Notes: a model not told the origin generated them from the sequence alone. Numbered from the stretch's first letter, positions 13,567-27,342 are shown. The stretch is DNA of 64,000 nt from Wuchereria bancrofti (GCA_005281725.1 SSBO01000001.1:6246399-6310398), one strand, 5' to 3'. Made by a program: numbers and translations.

Positions 13567-13803
13567 CTCCCTAACTACCATTCCATATTCTACCTTTTGC
13601 ACACATATTCCCGTGTCTTTCACTAACAACCACTTAGTGAGAACGACAAGTTCAACATCTCCGATTGCTGAATTTCCGAGCAAATCTCTCGCGTCAAAAC
13701 TCCAAATGTTAACAATCCTTCCGTCCAACTCCTTTGTTTCAATTTGGGCAGAGACATCAGTAAATCGCCTGAAGACATTTAAGAAATTTCTTATATCAGC
13801 TGC
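13567..13803 (-). other. Orphan exon-like ORF
   Basis: On the minus strand a TTTGCAG acceptor (about 13809-13803) is followed by an open frame beginning about 13802 that reads ADIRNFLNVFRRF, then GRIVNIWSFDARDLLG and LVVLTKWLLVKD. It can end at a GTAGAA donor after CVQK, near 13590. The amino-acid pattern (alternating hydrophobics, no low complexity) looks protein-like, but I do not recognise the family and found no partner exons. It could be one exon of an unrecognised gene, a relic of a pseudogene or mobile element, or chance. The in-frame stop on the 3' side is at about 13525. Exact limits are uncertain. Confidence 0.22.
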
Positions 13804-14841
13804 ACTGCAAAGGAATGATACCGGTGATCTGATAAGTCATGTTGATATCAATGTGAAACAAGAAAGAAGAGTACTTTATTGGGATTGACATAGAAAAAAG
13901 CAAAAAAGGTTCGAGTAATAGTTTAATACCACTCATTAAACCAATTAAACTAAATATTTCGGACTATCGAGAATATTATTTGGAGCAAGATTAATGATAA
14001 CGAATGCAGAGAAATATACGACACGTTTCGATAACGTTAAGAACAGCAACACTAGCTATTCTTCGGAAAGCATTATTATTTTCTCAACAAGGCATGATAG
14101 CCTGAGTCTGGTCTTTCGCGGGATAAAAAGCACAATCCAAGTGATAACATATAAAAAAGCTAAAGATATTGGAGCGATAAAAGAGGGTCAGAAACATACG
14201 GAATTGAAAATGCAATTATACTGCAAAATGACAATTGTTTAGAAAATTTAGTTCTAGGAGGTAGTGTTGGTAACATAGAGAATGGGAAGGGAAACGATGA
14301 ATTGTGTAAAGATGATATCAACAACTACAAAAGAAATCGGTTAAATTCGATGCGTTATCAGTTATGGCAAGAGGAATGAGCCATAAGAGAGTGCAGAAAT
14401 GTTAAACAATTTACATTTGCTTTGGTAATAAGTGAATCTATACAACCTCAGTAATTAGTACGATCCATTTCATTAAAAGTTGAAATTTTAGATGAATAAA
14501 GTATGGATAATAAGGACTAAAATGTAAAGGTATGCTGTAAAAGGGTGGAAATAGCAGGAGATGAATGGATTATACACAAGCCTGAAATACAACTGCAGCA
14601 TGGAAGGAGGATATTCGGAGAAATCAGGTCTTCATTTCTTTGTCTCTTTCTCTTCCCTACTTCATCCCTGCCATACGACACCTAACTTGTATGTTACCGT
14701 TAACTTTTACGATTTATTTAGACAAGTTGCGTTTTCGGAGATATTTTCATAGAGTACGACGAAAAGGGTAATGTAGCGTAGTTTATATGTGCCATTGTGT
14801 ACCGTGGCACAACAGCGCCCATCACTACTTACTGCTTACTA
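13804..14841. other. Non-coding region, possible element debris
   Basis: No intact gene. A plus-strand frame at 13994-14242 ends with KDIGAIKEGQKHTELKMQL, which loosely recalls the YLG-x-EG-x-H-x-x-MK segment found after the catalytic motif in some LINE reverse transcriptases. The similarity is weak and the strand is opposite to the better candidate at 14842-15039, so I do not call it an element. Confidence 0.25.
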
Positions 14842-15039
14842 CTACCACACGTTGAACTGATTCACATCCTCGTAAGGTATTTTTTTCGAATGAAATTCAA
14901 CATACAACATACAGTTTGTCACTTTCTTCCCATCATTTAACAATCCGAGAGAATTTGTTGTAGCAGCAGTTAACACAATCATAAACAATAAGGGGGACAC
15001 TTTGTGAGTCCTCGAAATCAACGAACATTGTGTTGTCAT
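14842..15039 (-). mobile_element. Possible decayed non-LTR retrotransposon RT fragment
   Basis: The minus-strand frame (65 codons) contains VSPLLFMIVL, a spacer with NSLGLLNDGKKVTN, then CMLYVE. The order and spacing resemble the LINE reverse-transcriptase stretch in which (L/V)SPLLF-x-I-x-L is followed about 25 residues later by a hydrophobic run and the catalytic Y/F-x-DD box. Here the DD pair is replaced (YVEF), and the flanking QGD before SPLLF is not present. If the reading is right, this is a short inactive relic. No flanking element ends, target-site duplications or longer RT frame were seen. The identification rests on motif memory only. Confidence 0.3.
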
Positions 15040-16110
15040 AACTAGATAACCTGTGTCATTCCGATAAGCACTAAAAATTGGGTGATGGTGTGATGTCTGG
15101 AATATTATGTGCCAATGTCTGATAAGAAGTGAATATCAATCTTGTCAATCAAATTATAATTATCTTCTTTCCTGTTTTTGGCTGGGAGAAGAAGAGGGGT
15201 AACTGTTAGTGCTCCGGAAATGGAGGAAGTGTACTACCGGTGAGCTTCATCGGTAATGATATAATGAATGTATCCCGAGAATAATTCCTTACTGAGGTCT
15301 CCTTCACCAAGAATAAAATATTATGTCTTAGAGAGGTTATAGTTCACTTACGTTTATCGAAGTGTATATCGTTTACACGTTTCGTGCTTCTTTAATCCAT
15401 CAATCTACTGACCTTTGTCCACTTTATTATTCTAGCAGTCTAAGTGCATCCGTACTGAAAAGACTGTTCTGTGTCATTAATACGCTACAGTTTTTGATTT
15501 GTTTTCTATTGCTGACAAACACTAAAAAAGCACCAAACAAAAAGAGTTATCGGGATTACCAGGCCTATCAAACGACTCAATGTTATGCATCTCAAAGAGT
15601 GACATTGTCCTGTTGAGCATTGTTTACATTCCTTTCAAGAAAATGTGACAAAAGAGAAACATGTCGAATTTATTGCTCCAGAGATGTGGTAATTGCTACT
15701 TTGTGATATTCTACCTGCTAACATAGCCAACTAGCTTAACTTAGATTTTTAGAAATGGCTAGAGGGAAATCAAACTCCAATAAACTCACCATCATATCAC
15801 TAGATTTCAAGTGAAATACTATAACCTATTTTTATACTTCTTTACTGCTAACAAAATCTCTTTGGAAGAATTCATTGTGACCTCCACCTCACCTTAATCT
15901 TATTGTTAACTTTAGCACTGTCCGCTCATCCTTAATTGAACTGCCAATGAAATCTACCAAACTTTCCCTTGTCGCATGACAGAATGAGGAAAGAAGGGAT
16001 AGAAAAATCTACCCTTATCTTCTGTGAAATCTAATTATTCCTCTCTCAGTACCACCAATATAAGGTTATCTTGGTTGTAAACAGAGAGAAGGGAATCATT
16101 TCCTGACTAA
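15040..16110. other. Non-coding region
   Basis: AT-rich unique sequence. I see no gene, repeat array or RNA gene here. Confidence 0.4.
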
Positions 16111-16112
16111 TC

Positions 16113-16144
16113 AGAAGGAGAGTCAGAGAGAGAGAGAAAGAAAG

Positions 16145-16228
<84 letters not shown>

Positions 16229-16252
16229 AGTGCGTGTGTGTGTGGGTGGGTG
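16113..16252. repeat. (GT)n microsatellite with flanking GA tract
   Basis: A pure GT dinucleotide run spans about 16148-16224 (77 bp) and continues imperfectly (GTGAGTGCGTGTG, then GGGTGGGTGGG) to about 16252. It is preceded by a GA-rich tract at 16113-16145. The Val-Cys frame read through it is an artefact. Confidence 0.95.
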
Positions 16253-19200
16253 GGAGACGTGGATGGATTCAATTATTGCACCAAAAAAGTTTGTTCGTCT
16301 TTCTCGAAACTGGGCCTTGGATAACTATCCCAAACTGATAAGGTCACCTCTGTGATAGCTTGCGCTTACGCAAATCACTCATAAAAATGACAGTTTGAGT
16401 TTATTTAACAACAGAAAAAAAGAAGAAGCTGCATGAACTTCTTTGGAAACCTCCAGTCAAATGTTTCTTAGATTTTTAATACATTCAGATTAGAGTTAAT
16501 CGTTTTTCAAAGTTCAAGCTCCAAACTTGTTTGGGTAAAGTTCTAGTGAACTGTGAGTAGCCGTATTTGAATAGCCATAATTGCATTCAGGATGAGAATA
16601 TAAGAGGAAAAGAGAAATGTACAAAAAAGAAGCGTAACTGTTCCTGAAATCTGAGAGAAAGAATCCAGAAATACAGAATTTGCTTCTTTGTGCTACAATG
16701 TTTTTCGATACAGTCAAGGATATGGTTAGGTTTGAAGGATGCAGATGAGCAAAAAAAGAAAGCATTGCAAGGTGGTCCATTGTGAGCGTTGCACAGGTGT
16801 GCTTTTAGGGTCATGAAGATAAGGCCGACGAGCTATCCGAGGATCAAATAATCTAAGCGTCTCGTTTGCACTTGTTACAACGTGACGGTATGCATGACAT
16901 ATGGAATGCATAAATCTGACGCATAGAATATGCATGTGTACACTTAATGCACACTTGGAATTTTTTTTAAAAATCTGTAACGTAAATATTGTTGGATGTT
17001 CGAAGTGACACTTAACTGATGTCTCGTTTGCATTTTAAATTTAACAGTTCCAGAGTATAATTTTTGGAGCGGAATTTGTATGCGTTATCAATATGCCCCA
17101 TACGCCGATATACATGCTGAATTTCTTGGTCATCCTAAGATTTATATGATAATCGAAATATCTGAGATGAGACAAGTGATGTTTTAAATTAATGGATAAT
17201 GAGAAAAGACTATTAGTATACATCTAAATTTAGGAATAATTTTTATTTTCATAAGCACGAAATGCAGAAACAAAACGGATTATACGAAGTTTCAAATAAT
17301 TTTTAAACTCTATTGATTAAAGACTTGAGATGGAATTCGTTCTTTTCTCTTAAATCCTTTATTCCCGCGGTTGCTACAGATGGGTGTTAATTGTAATATT
17401 TAAAGTTACTTTGCTAACAACTATCAAATTCCGATTCTACGAAGTTGTTTCTTTCGAAGATTTTTTTCAGTCTTCGCAAACTGAATTAGTGCAAATGCTG
17501 TTTCTGCATAAAACATGTTTGTCCATTTCAATTAGCAATTTGCACTCCACAATGATTTTTCACGCATTCTGTTGCCTTCCAACTGGACATCAAATTTATA
17601 CTATCCACATAACCTGCAATCTCTCATAAGTTTCCAGAATATGTCATATACTGATTTAGAATTGTAAACATTTTCACTTACGAAAATCTACTATAAGTTA
17701 AAATATTTTAAAGAGCAGTAAATCATTGGTGACACGGATTTCGGAACTTAACTTTTAGGAACAAATTTACGTTAGTTATTAAAACACTATTATTTGTAAT
17801 GCGCAATAAAGTTTTCTCTCATTTTTTAATTCCACACATGTTTCAACGTCACATATGAACTTGATTTGATAAGCAAGAAATGGGTCAACTGTGAATACCA
17901 ACTAGATTAAATAGGCGGACATTTTTAGATGAGAGAAGGAAAGGATAACAGATTTGAAGGGATAGGATGGGAGTGAGATATTGGAAATTGTGAAGATAGA
18001 GACCGGTGTGCTAGTCAACAACAACATCCAAATGCGAAAGGGAGAGCCGAGGACAACGCAAAGTAAAGTGAAGAAGTATTGGCGCAACATGGTACGGCCA
18101 TCGGTCCATGCGTGTATCTCTCTGTCTGTCTGTGTGCACGGGTGTGTACGTCATACCTTATCTTACATTATCATTACTAATACTGTGGCATTGTTCAGGG
18201 GACAAAAAATGTCTTTTTATATGCACATATTATATATACACGTATATATATATGTCTGTGTGTGTCAGTCTGTCTGTCCGTGCTCTGTGTGTATGCATTG
18301 AACATTCCGATGGACAGGTAAGATATGGAGATTAATTGGCGGAGGAAGAAGTATAGTTTTAACAATGCCACGAAGAAGTGAAATTCAATTTAATTCTAGG
18401 GGATTTGGTTAAAGGGACGTGACAACTACCTTCTTCAAAGTAAGAAATGAACCTTTGGAATGATTAGTTGAAAAAAAGAGGTAATGGGTTTGACTCGATT
18501 AGAAAAACGATGAAATTAGAGACCGCTAGCTTATCACCAGACCAATAACACTCAAAAATCAGGAAGAGTAGGGGTGCTATTGCCAAAAGTGATTCATTAA
18601 TGAAACATTGTAATTACATCGGTGATACTTGGTCATGAAACAGTCATGTAAGGTTGTAATAAGTGCTTGTAACTTGAATCTTACTCATGGTGATAAGATA
18701 AAGTAGTTATAATAGTGCCTTTTACTCTCACCAATATGGCATTAATCCTTTTTTGTCTAATATGATTTAGAAAAGTGACGTGATGCCGCAGTCTTATCAT
18801 TTTTCGCAGGTTTGTGATTCAGCTAGAAGATCTGTCCACTGTGCACATTTGTTTGTGAAGGTTTTGAACAAAGAATAAAGAATTAGTTCAACTTTGATAA
18901 CTTTACTTTGACTGGTAAACTTGTTGAATTGATGAAATGACAGTGTGGTAAGAATAAATTGTTGAATGATTACCTGAAAATGGAGTGGACAATAGACACT
19001 GATGATATAGACGTTGATAGTATCGCGAATTACTTCTGAATTCTTTTTTTTATTCCGCTATAAACACTTTAAATATGTCAAATGTGATGGATGGCATAAG
19101 TTGGAAATGATATGTATTCTCTGGAGATGAATAATGATTTCGGATAATCAGAATCACAACACTTCTTAGATTCCACTTTTCCTGATTGCTCTAACATGGA

Positions 19201-21990
19201 TTGCTAATTTACTATCCCATCTTATCTTACTACATAGTAATGTTTTATTTGTGCACTCACTGAAAAACTTTTAACATCAGAAAAAGAAAGATTTCGAATT
19301 CCTGAAGTGCTATTAGAGAAATAGGAAATGTTGAAGATAATCAATGAGAAATTTATGAGAAATATTTAGCTGAAGAAAGATAAAGAGACGTTAAGTAAGC
19401 ACATCTTTCACAGAGGGAATAATAATATAAAGCGATTACTTTAACAACAGTTGCAGCAAAGAGAATGCCTCCGTAAAACCAGTTATCTACTGGTTTGCGC
19501 TTTACGGACAAAATTTTGCTCAACTTTAATCAAATTAAGGGAAGATGAGTGTGGAGGAAAGAAATATGTTATGATGATAAAGCTCAACTTGTGCCCGAAG
19601 ATTCATTAAACCGGAATTTTTTCTCATTCGTTATTTAAAAGTATATTATCAAGGAGAAGGGTGGAGGGAAAAATACGCTACTAGTAATTCTTTAAACATC
19701 ATCATTGTTCATTGCCATCAACGATGGCACACATTTGAATGTTTCTGTTTGAGATTTATCGGATTCAAAGATTCAGACGTTGCACTAACTTTTGGATTAA
19801 TTAATACTGTAGGATACGTTTGGCTGCAGGTTAGAACAAGCATAAAAGATTTAATTTAAATTTGAAACACAAAAAGATTGCTAAAATAGAAGTAAAAGGA
19901 GAAAATTTTTAAGTCAACAGCACTAAGTAATTAAACGAAAAGTAAGCAGCTTTTACAATTAAGAAAAAATTTCGTCCAAAACAATTATTGTAATGTCTTG
20001 TTTTACATGAGTTAAGATCTAAAAACTTTCAAGTCTTGCCATTGCTAGAAAAAATATAGATCGCACATTAAAATCATGATTTCACTAACACTTATGTTAG
20101 TCAGGTAATGTAGCTAGCTAAATGCTTATAGAAATATGATTGATAAAATAAAAAGTATTGCAAGTATTAGCAGTAAATACAAATTTCTTGAGGAGAGGAA
20201 GAGGAATGCAATACTCATAATGAATCTAGTTGAATTCACAGGTATAAAGGATAAGCGTAAATGAATGAAGACATATACAGGTACCGTGCCTGTCAGGAGC
20301 ATTATTATTACTTAATGGGTCATTCAGGGAGGCACAAATTTTAACATGAATTAAACTGCTGCTCTCTGATTTGGTGGCATACTTTTTCGTAAATTTGTGT
20401 CAGCCAGTCGTTCAGCAGCCCATGTTGTTCGTATCGCCGAAACTCTACTCTACACATTTGCGCACTACAATGCTCAGCAGTCAGTAGTAGTCAGTCATAT
20501 ATTTGTATGTCCTCAATATATGAACACATATCTACTGCTTTTAACTGTAAATGTCACAAACTTTTAAAGTTACACAAAGAATAGCCATATTGCATTTCTA
20601 AGTAACAAAGTTAGTGTCAGCACACAACTCATAAAATGCTAATTCAGTCATGACATCTGAAAATTTAAAATAGAAAAAGGAATCGAGTTGATTTGATTGC
20701 ATCACTGCTACAAATGCATATTGATGATGTGGGAAGTATGATGGAAGATAACGAATCATTCGTCGCACTTTTAACGTACTCAAAATAAAAGATATGGATG
20801 GAAGTAGCTAATGATGACGGAAATCATTTAAAACAGCTGAATCAAATTTCGTGCAAAAGAAGAAAAAAACTTTTCTTTGTGTTTTTTTTTGAACTTTGAA
20901 AATAAAAACAAAGTGTTGACAGTCAGTCTTATTCATATGTATTCACAAACAAACAGTAGTTTATTATTAGCAAAATTTCTTTCTATGTCCGTTTTTCTTG
21001 GGATTGCATCAAAATTATAAATCGATTTAAAGCCTTCGAGAGATAATTATAAAAGAACCCAAAAAGACGAAGTTGGTTGTACTTTGAAGATCTACGATAA
21101 ATGAAGAAATCGTGTAATGAAGTGCTCTTCGAGCACATATCTCACTCCCATTGAGGGTTAATTTCAATTACTAGCGGTATTCTTTTCCTGTCCATCATTA
21201 CAGCATTCAGTTAGGGAAGATTTAGTAAGCAGCGTACAACTGCCTGTCAAATGACTATCCACTCTCCAACATGACATCATGTTTATCCGCGATTAATTAA
21301 GTTTTATCCTCCTCATATTGCTGTAAAGAAATTCAAGTGCACCTTTGTCTTTAATTAATGCCTATGAAACAGGCAGGTCAAACATCAGTAAAGTAGAAAA
21401 GTCACGTAGACTGAATTAAGTTAATTATATTTGCCAAGAAGTAAAAGGATTTATAATATATCCCTTTCTTGGAGTTTCACAAGAACTTTTCTTGAAAACA
21501 TCCAAGTTTTATTAGTTAACTGAAAAGTTCGTTGAGCGATAACTGCTCACAACTCTATCTCTCTGCTAATTGCTGACTAACTAACTTCCCATCATTAGCA
21601 GTCATTTTCTAGATAACAATCTCCAATCTCCGGTTTCCGCTCACTGAATAATTAGAATTTCGGTCAAAAGCATTCTGAACATATGCTACTTTTCGGTGGA
21701 TCTGACAATTAAGTTGCGGTTTTAAAACGACTACCAATGATGACAAACGTCAAATAATACATTGAAAAGCTAAATTTTGTCTCAAAAACTATTTCTGACA
21801 GGTCTTGAGATATTGCAGTTTGCGTCATCTTATTCAAATTTAAAATGAAGATGTAGAAATGTTCCACTGACTCACTTCATATTGAAGTTTGAAGTAGTAC
21901 TTATCATTTCTAGGCTATTCCACGCAAAGCCTGTGAATGAGTGAGTGACTGAAGAGAAAAGAAGGCACATTATTATCATCCACTGGGCAT
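16253..21990. other. Non-coding region
   Basis: No supported gene. Local features are a TCTG/TGTG-rich stretch with a short AT run (about 18117-18292) and a compact hairpin at 19471-19507 (listed separately). The remaining open frames are short, often antisense to one another, and carry no recognisable domain. Confidence 0.4.
19471..19507. other. Short imperfect hairpin
   Basis: CCGTAAA followed by ACCAG pairs with CTGGT and TTTACGG downstream, leaving a 7-nt TTATCTA loop and a one-sided bulge (TTGCGC) between the two stem parts. It stands out in AT-rich surroundings. The stem is too short for a typical miRNA precursor. A function is not known. Confidence 0.5.
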
Positions 21991-21991
21991 C

Positions 21992-22072
21992 TACAGCCAC
22001 AGCCACAGCTGCAGCTATAGCCACAGCCGCAATCATAGCCACAGATAGAGCTGAGCTAGAGCTAGAGCTACA
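21992..22072. repeat. AGCCAC / GAGCTA hexanucleotide array
   Basis: Tandem variants of AGCCAC (with CAGCTGCAGCTATAG and CCGCAATCATAG interruptions) change at about 22047 into repeats of GAGCTA. This is a local minisatellite-like array in non-coding DNA. Confidence 0.75.
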
Positions 22073-23523
22073 GGATGTAGTGATATGATGATAGTATCAC
22101 CATAGGATAGCAGTGATGGTCGTCGTTTCAGCAGTGATAACAGAAATTAGCGGTGTGGTCTTCCAAAGTCTTCTCATACTTAAGCCTAGCAGTGTCCCCT
22201 CCTTTTGACTCCTTCCTTCAGGTTCTTCATCAACTGCAACTTCACATGCTGCTCCTATTACCGCCCCGGCTGCTACTGTTACTACCGCACTGCAACTGCT
22301 GCTTGTTTAACATCGACGTCGAGCCGCAACAGAAAAGTCAGGGAATAAAGAACTTCCGGTGGTAGTGCACCGTTTGTCGACTTAATTTTATGGCATCCTC
22401 TGTGTGCCTCCTTTACGCTGCTATTATAATTATCTATCCTTCTCGAAAAGTTTGCAGATCCAAACACTGCAACTGCCACGATCACTACTGTCATCGCCAT
22501 TCAGGACATCTTAAATGACAGTGATACTGCCTGCCAACATACGCCAACCCCGACCGGGCGGGCGTCAGCTTGTCTCAATTTGTTGTGTGATGTAACTCGT
22601 ATGAGTTCGTTTCTTTTTCTAGTCGATGAAAGAAATTAGTTGCATCGACTCTCTTCCACTTCTTTCTAAAGAAGACACTTATCACGTTGGTTGTTCGATT
22701 CTTTTTATCTATTGGTTTTAATTTAATTAACATTTATTTATAAATCTAATCTCTTGAAATTCCTATTTTAACGCACAACGTCCAAAAATCTCCCAAATGC
22801 TTCTGCTTTTGCCGTTATTATGATGTGAAAATCAATCAACTTCGAGCTTTTTTTCTTGTGCTACTGATCTTCATTTCTTTTCCGTAATCTCGACGATTTA
22901 TTCTGGGAGCAAATTCTGCTATTTCGTTTTTCTATTTTCCGAGGCTTTGAGAAATTTGCACGCTTATTATATTATCCTAAAGAAACCTAAGGTTTTATTT
23001 TTGATAACATTTTTGCTTTTCATGCATAGCCTTACCTTTAATATTATCATTTGTTACGGATATGATAGCTCATTTTCCCTCTTCAATCTTTTCCAGTTGA
23101 TAAACTTCTAAAGTAGAAACTTCCTAGCCCCATCTCATATATAATAAATCGTCTTCCTCGACTTTTGATTTTTTTTACTACTTCCGTTAGATGTTCAATT
23201 TGATAGTTTTCCGGAAATGAAAAAGTCACACTGTGCCCTTTCTGCTCTTAATTGTTCCATCCGCTAACTCATATACTTAAGCCAACCATTCTTTTTGTTC
23301 ACAAATTAATCCCCAATGTATGTTGAAAATTTAGTGACTTTGACTATTATTGTCTCCAAATAACTATTGAACATTACTTCACAAATTCATTCTTTGTTCT
23401 TTGAATTACCTAAACAAGCTCCCGATCCCTCCTAAACATCGTCAATACGACTTATGAACCCTAATAATTGGGTTGGTACCAGTTCTTAGAAGTGGTAAGT
23501 ATCAGATCGCTATATCGATAGAC

Positions 23524-24011
23524 ACATTTTGCAATGTACTCTTCCAACACTTCCATCGATTTCAACTCTCTGCTGCGAAAATCTCAAATGGATTCAAATG
23601 ATACACGCTGGTGGAGAAGATTGTCTTGAATACCACCGCTTGTGATGATGCATGGTTCAGTTTTGAACTGTTTCCTAGTCCTTACCTTTTGCATCCTTTC
23701 ATCTGTGTGAACTATAGAATCACTTTTTTTTTGATACATTCAGTTCCTTATTAATATACTGGAGCATAATTTATCTAATTTTAATATTATTTGCAGCATC
23801 TCTTCATTTTTTTTCACACCTCTCTGTAATATCCAATATATATACATCTCTCTGTAATATCCAATATATCTGTAATATCCAATATGTATAGTTGGATATA
23901 AAAATCTAAAAATTTCGAAAAATTAACTGGAATTTTGCATCAGAGAGTCCCACACTTTGCGCAGAAAACAACATTTTGCAATATGCTTTTCTAACACTTC
24001 CATCGATTTCA
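23524..24011. repeat. Two-copy 41-bp direct repeat
   Basis: A 41-bp segment at 23524-23564 recurs at 23971-24011 in the same orientation with about four mismatches; both end ACACTTCCATCGATTTCA. The copies are 447 bp apart. No open frame spans them. The unit could be a fragment of a dispersed repeat family. Confidence 0.75.
23824..23885. repeat. Three-copy 16-bp tandem repeat
   Basis: CTGTAATATCCAATAT occurs at 23824-23839, 23852-23867 and 23870-23885 with short AT/CT spacers. It lies between the two copies of the 41-bp repeat. Confidence 0.85.
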
Positions 24012-27000
24012 GCATGATTAACTTGTGTAGTATCTCAAAATATACACTATCTCAATTAACTTTCTCTTAAATCTTCCTGAACTTCCCAGACATTGCTTAT
24101 TGTCCTTCTTCTCTCCTCAAAAGATTTGCTATTGATGAGCGTTTAATATTCAGCTGCCTTGCAGTTTCAAGTATAATGCCATCTGCATTGACCTCGCACA
24201 GTGAAACAAATATTGTTAATGCGTGCTGTTACAATGAAGCGGAATAACTGAGTACTTCTTAGACATCTCATTTCATCTTTTAATTACGACATTTCAGCAT
24301 GCCATCCGAACCGGCACTTCTTAAGTATTTCCGATGACTGAATTCCGATATCTACTAGTTCCAGCGTCATCATTAGGAGACATTGCTCAGTCCAGTTTGC
24401 TTTACTGTTTTCTACTCTCATAGCAAGATTTGAATTCGAAAATAGATGATAGGGTTTATAAGAGAGAGAGAGAGAGTTATTTAGGTTAATTGAGATTTGT
24501 TGGGATATTATTAACTAAGTAAGCTAAATTTTTGTTCAGTATGACAGCAATTCTGATCATCTCATGCATCAGTTGTTCGTTCATAGGTGAGCAGCTTTCA
24601 ACAGATATATCATTCTGTTTTTCTCACATTCCCCTCTCCTAATTCCTTGAAATAAAAAAGAAGGATTTGGTTTCATTTAGTATAAAAGAAGGTTCTGAAT
24701 TCTCGGAATTTTGTTATGATAGCTAATTCTTCTATCTTACTACTCCTTAGTTAAAACTATGTTAAAATAGTAAATGCCAATTTCGGCATCATGAATTGCG
24801 AGTGATTTTTAATCTTTTTAAATTATTCTCAAATTGGTGTTTTTAATTAATTTTAAATAAGTAGGGAAAAAACTGCCCTCTTTTTAATTTTTCTCGAATT
24901 TAAAATTTTTTAATTTAAAGTGTTTATCGTCAAGGTGAGAAATAAGAATGCATTGTATTTTCGTTTAGCACAAATTTTTTTCATTAGAAGAACAGAATTG
25001 CAACGACCAGTGAAATTCATTGCAAAATATTTATTTTTTTTATATGGATTCCACAAGTAAATTTAGATTTTCTAAACATATTATGTGATTTTCCATATTC
25101 TGAATTCATTCCCATTTGTATCAAAGAAGAAAATCGTTTTTTATTGGGTTCTTTTCACAAGAGGTTTCTTCTAAATCTCTGATAGATGTACGATCGTATA
25201 AAATTTATCGCTGAATTTTTTATATTTATTTAGTCTTGCTATGAATATGGTATATTATACGTTATCCTTGTAAATTTTCATGTTTAACAGGGGGATAATT
25301 TTCAAACTATTTTGAATGATATTTAAAAAGCGTTATCTAACCTATTCACGGCTATCAGTGATATCGGTGATAATATATAAAAAATAGTTATCGAAAGAAA
25401 ATATATTGGTTAGTAGATACAAATAATGATAATTGTTGTATCTTACGAAGAAAAAAAGTGTTATAAATTGGTATTTAAATACTTTAAGCTTCCCGAAAAA
25501 AGTGTCTTTTCCGGTTCATATTTCAAATAACAAGGAAGCCATCTGGCTTACAACATATATTGTTTTGTGAGCAAATTGAAAAAGCTTCGAAAATTTCTTA
25601 TTTATAACTTGTAATCAGTGGGATTGGAGTTAAACAATTCTGTAGGTTGAAGTAAACAAATATACTGTGTTATTATATCGAGAATTAATGCATAGCGGAA
25701 ATAGATCCGATTCCTTTAGCATTTCCCCCCGATAGCAAAATTCTTTTTGTCTCTGCAACGCTTTAATTTGTCTCTGTTTCCGATTTTCTCCTTTTACTTT
25801 TTTCTCTCTTTTTTTCTCATTTCTTGATGCAAAAGAGGGAGTAAATAAAAAAGCAACAGGAAGTGATAGATGCTTTTTTATCCATTAGCTATCAGTCGTT
25901 TAGCTTCCACAAATTTTTTCTTTATTCAACATCAGTTCAACCTATCCTACTTCATTGCTTTCCTCTATAGCTATTAAGATACCATTCTTTACTATTTTTT
26001 TCTTTATTTTGCTTGTAAAAGGTAAACAAACGAATTTTGCTTTTTTTTAAATTTTTCAGAAAGATTTCTTCTTAGGTAGATCATCAAATGTCCTTGCTTG
26101 TTTCTTCATCGAGTCACTGATTGTTTAGCATATCTGTTAGCCTTTGATATTTCTTCATCACTTTGACTTTGGAGAAAGCTTTGTTTAGTGAATAATCGAG
26201 AATGGTGATAACGGTGGAAAAGTTCATGAGATAGTTGTTTTTAACCATTAAATGATCTTTACAATTTTGAATAGTCTAAACTGAAATTTTTAATTTGGGA
26301 ATGGTTCGAACTGCATAGCTAAGAATTTCCAAATTTAAGTCGAAATTTCATCCTTTCTTAAGGGACATCATTGATATATTAATGGTTTTATTCTGTTAAC
26401 TACATGAACTTCATGCGTAATCTGTGGCTGATACATGGTTTGGTTATTCCGGCATGATTTGTCTCCTTGAATGTTTAAGTTCAGAAAATTCGCTTCTCTT
26501 GATGTCAACTCTACTTCCTTAATCAGCCATCAGTAATTTGATGCTTATAAACTGCTGTTGATGTCACCAAAGTTTATGTAATCAGTAATTCAGCTGACCA
26601 AAGATATAGATGTGCTCGGCAATTTGATGACATCATATGGCTACTCATAGTTCTGCAAGTTATACTGCTGGAAAGTGTTATTTTCTATAGTTTTTTGTTT
26701 TCTATGGTGTTATTTTCTTTACTCTTTACTCGAAATCTAATTTTACCCAGAAGATTAGTTAAAGTACGGGCGAAATATTTGCTTGACCATGAGATCTCAT
26801 CGAGAAGCATTCCCGGATGAAGCCTTGCAAACTTCAGAAATATGTTCAAAAAAAAAAAGGATATTTGATAAATCCATAAGTTCATTTTCTTTTCTGGTAA
26901 TTACTTGTTAATCGTGCTAAATACTTGTTAAGCTCTCTTTAAGAAACAGAATTCTTTAGATTGAACGGAAAACGGTAATCAAATCATAACGAAACTTACC

Positions 27001-27342
27001 GGAAAGAGTACGATTTAATGTGGTAAATTGGAATTTATCTATTTAACGTGCAACAACGATTGGTTTATTAATTGAACAATCAATTGTATTGTAATCATAA
27101 CTAGCTGAATATTTTCTGAATAATATGCAAATTTGATTTTGCGAACTGAAAATGCCATTATTGCGATGGGAGGCGACTTTTTTTCTGTTTTGATAAATGG
27201 TACATTTAAAAGTCGAAAGTATAAGAGTCATTAACGGATAAAGATTTAGTTGGTAAAAAGAAAGTCGCGCTGAATTTTGAAGAGATCATTGAATGGAAGG
27301 TAAGAATTCACTTGAAATTTACAATAAATATTTATCATTCTT

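Noticed and set aside
13994..14242. Plus-strand frame with a faint LINE-like segment (KEGQKHTELK)
   Set aside because: The similarity is too short and the strand is opposite to the nearby RT-like fragment.
16150..16338. ORF of alternating Val-Cys
   Set aside because: It is the reading frame of a GT microsatellite.
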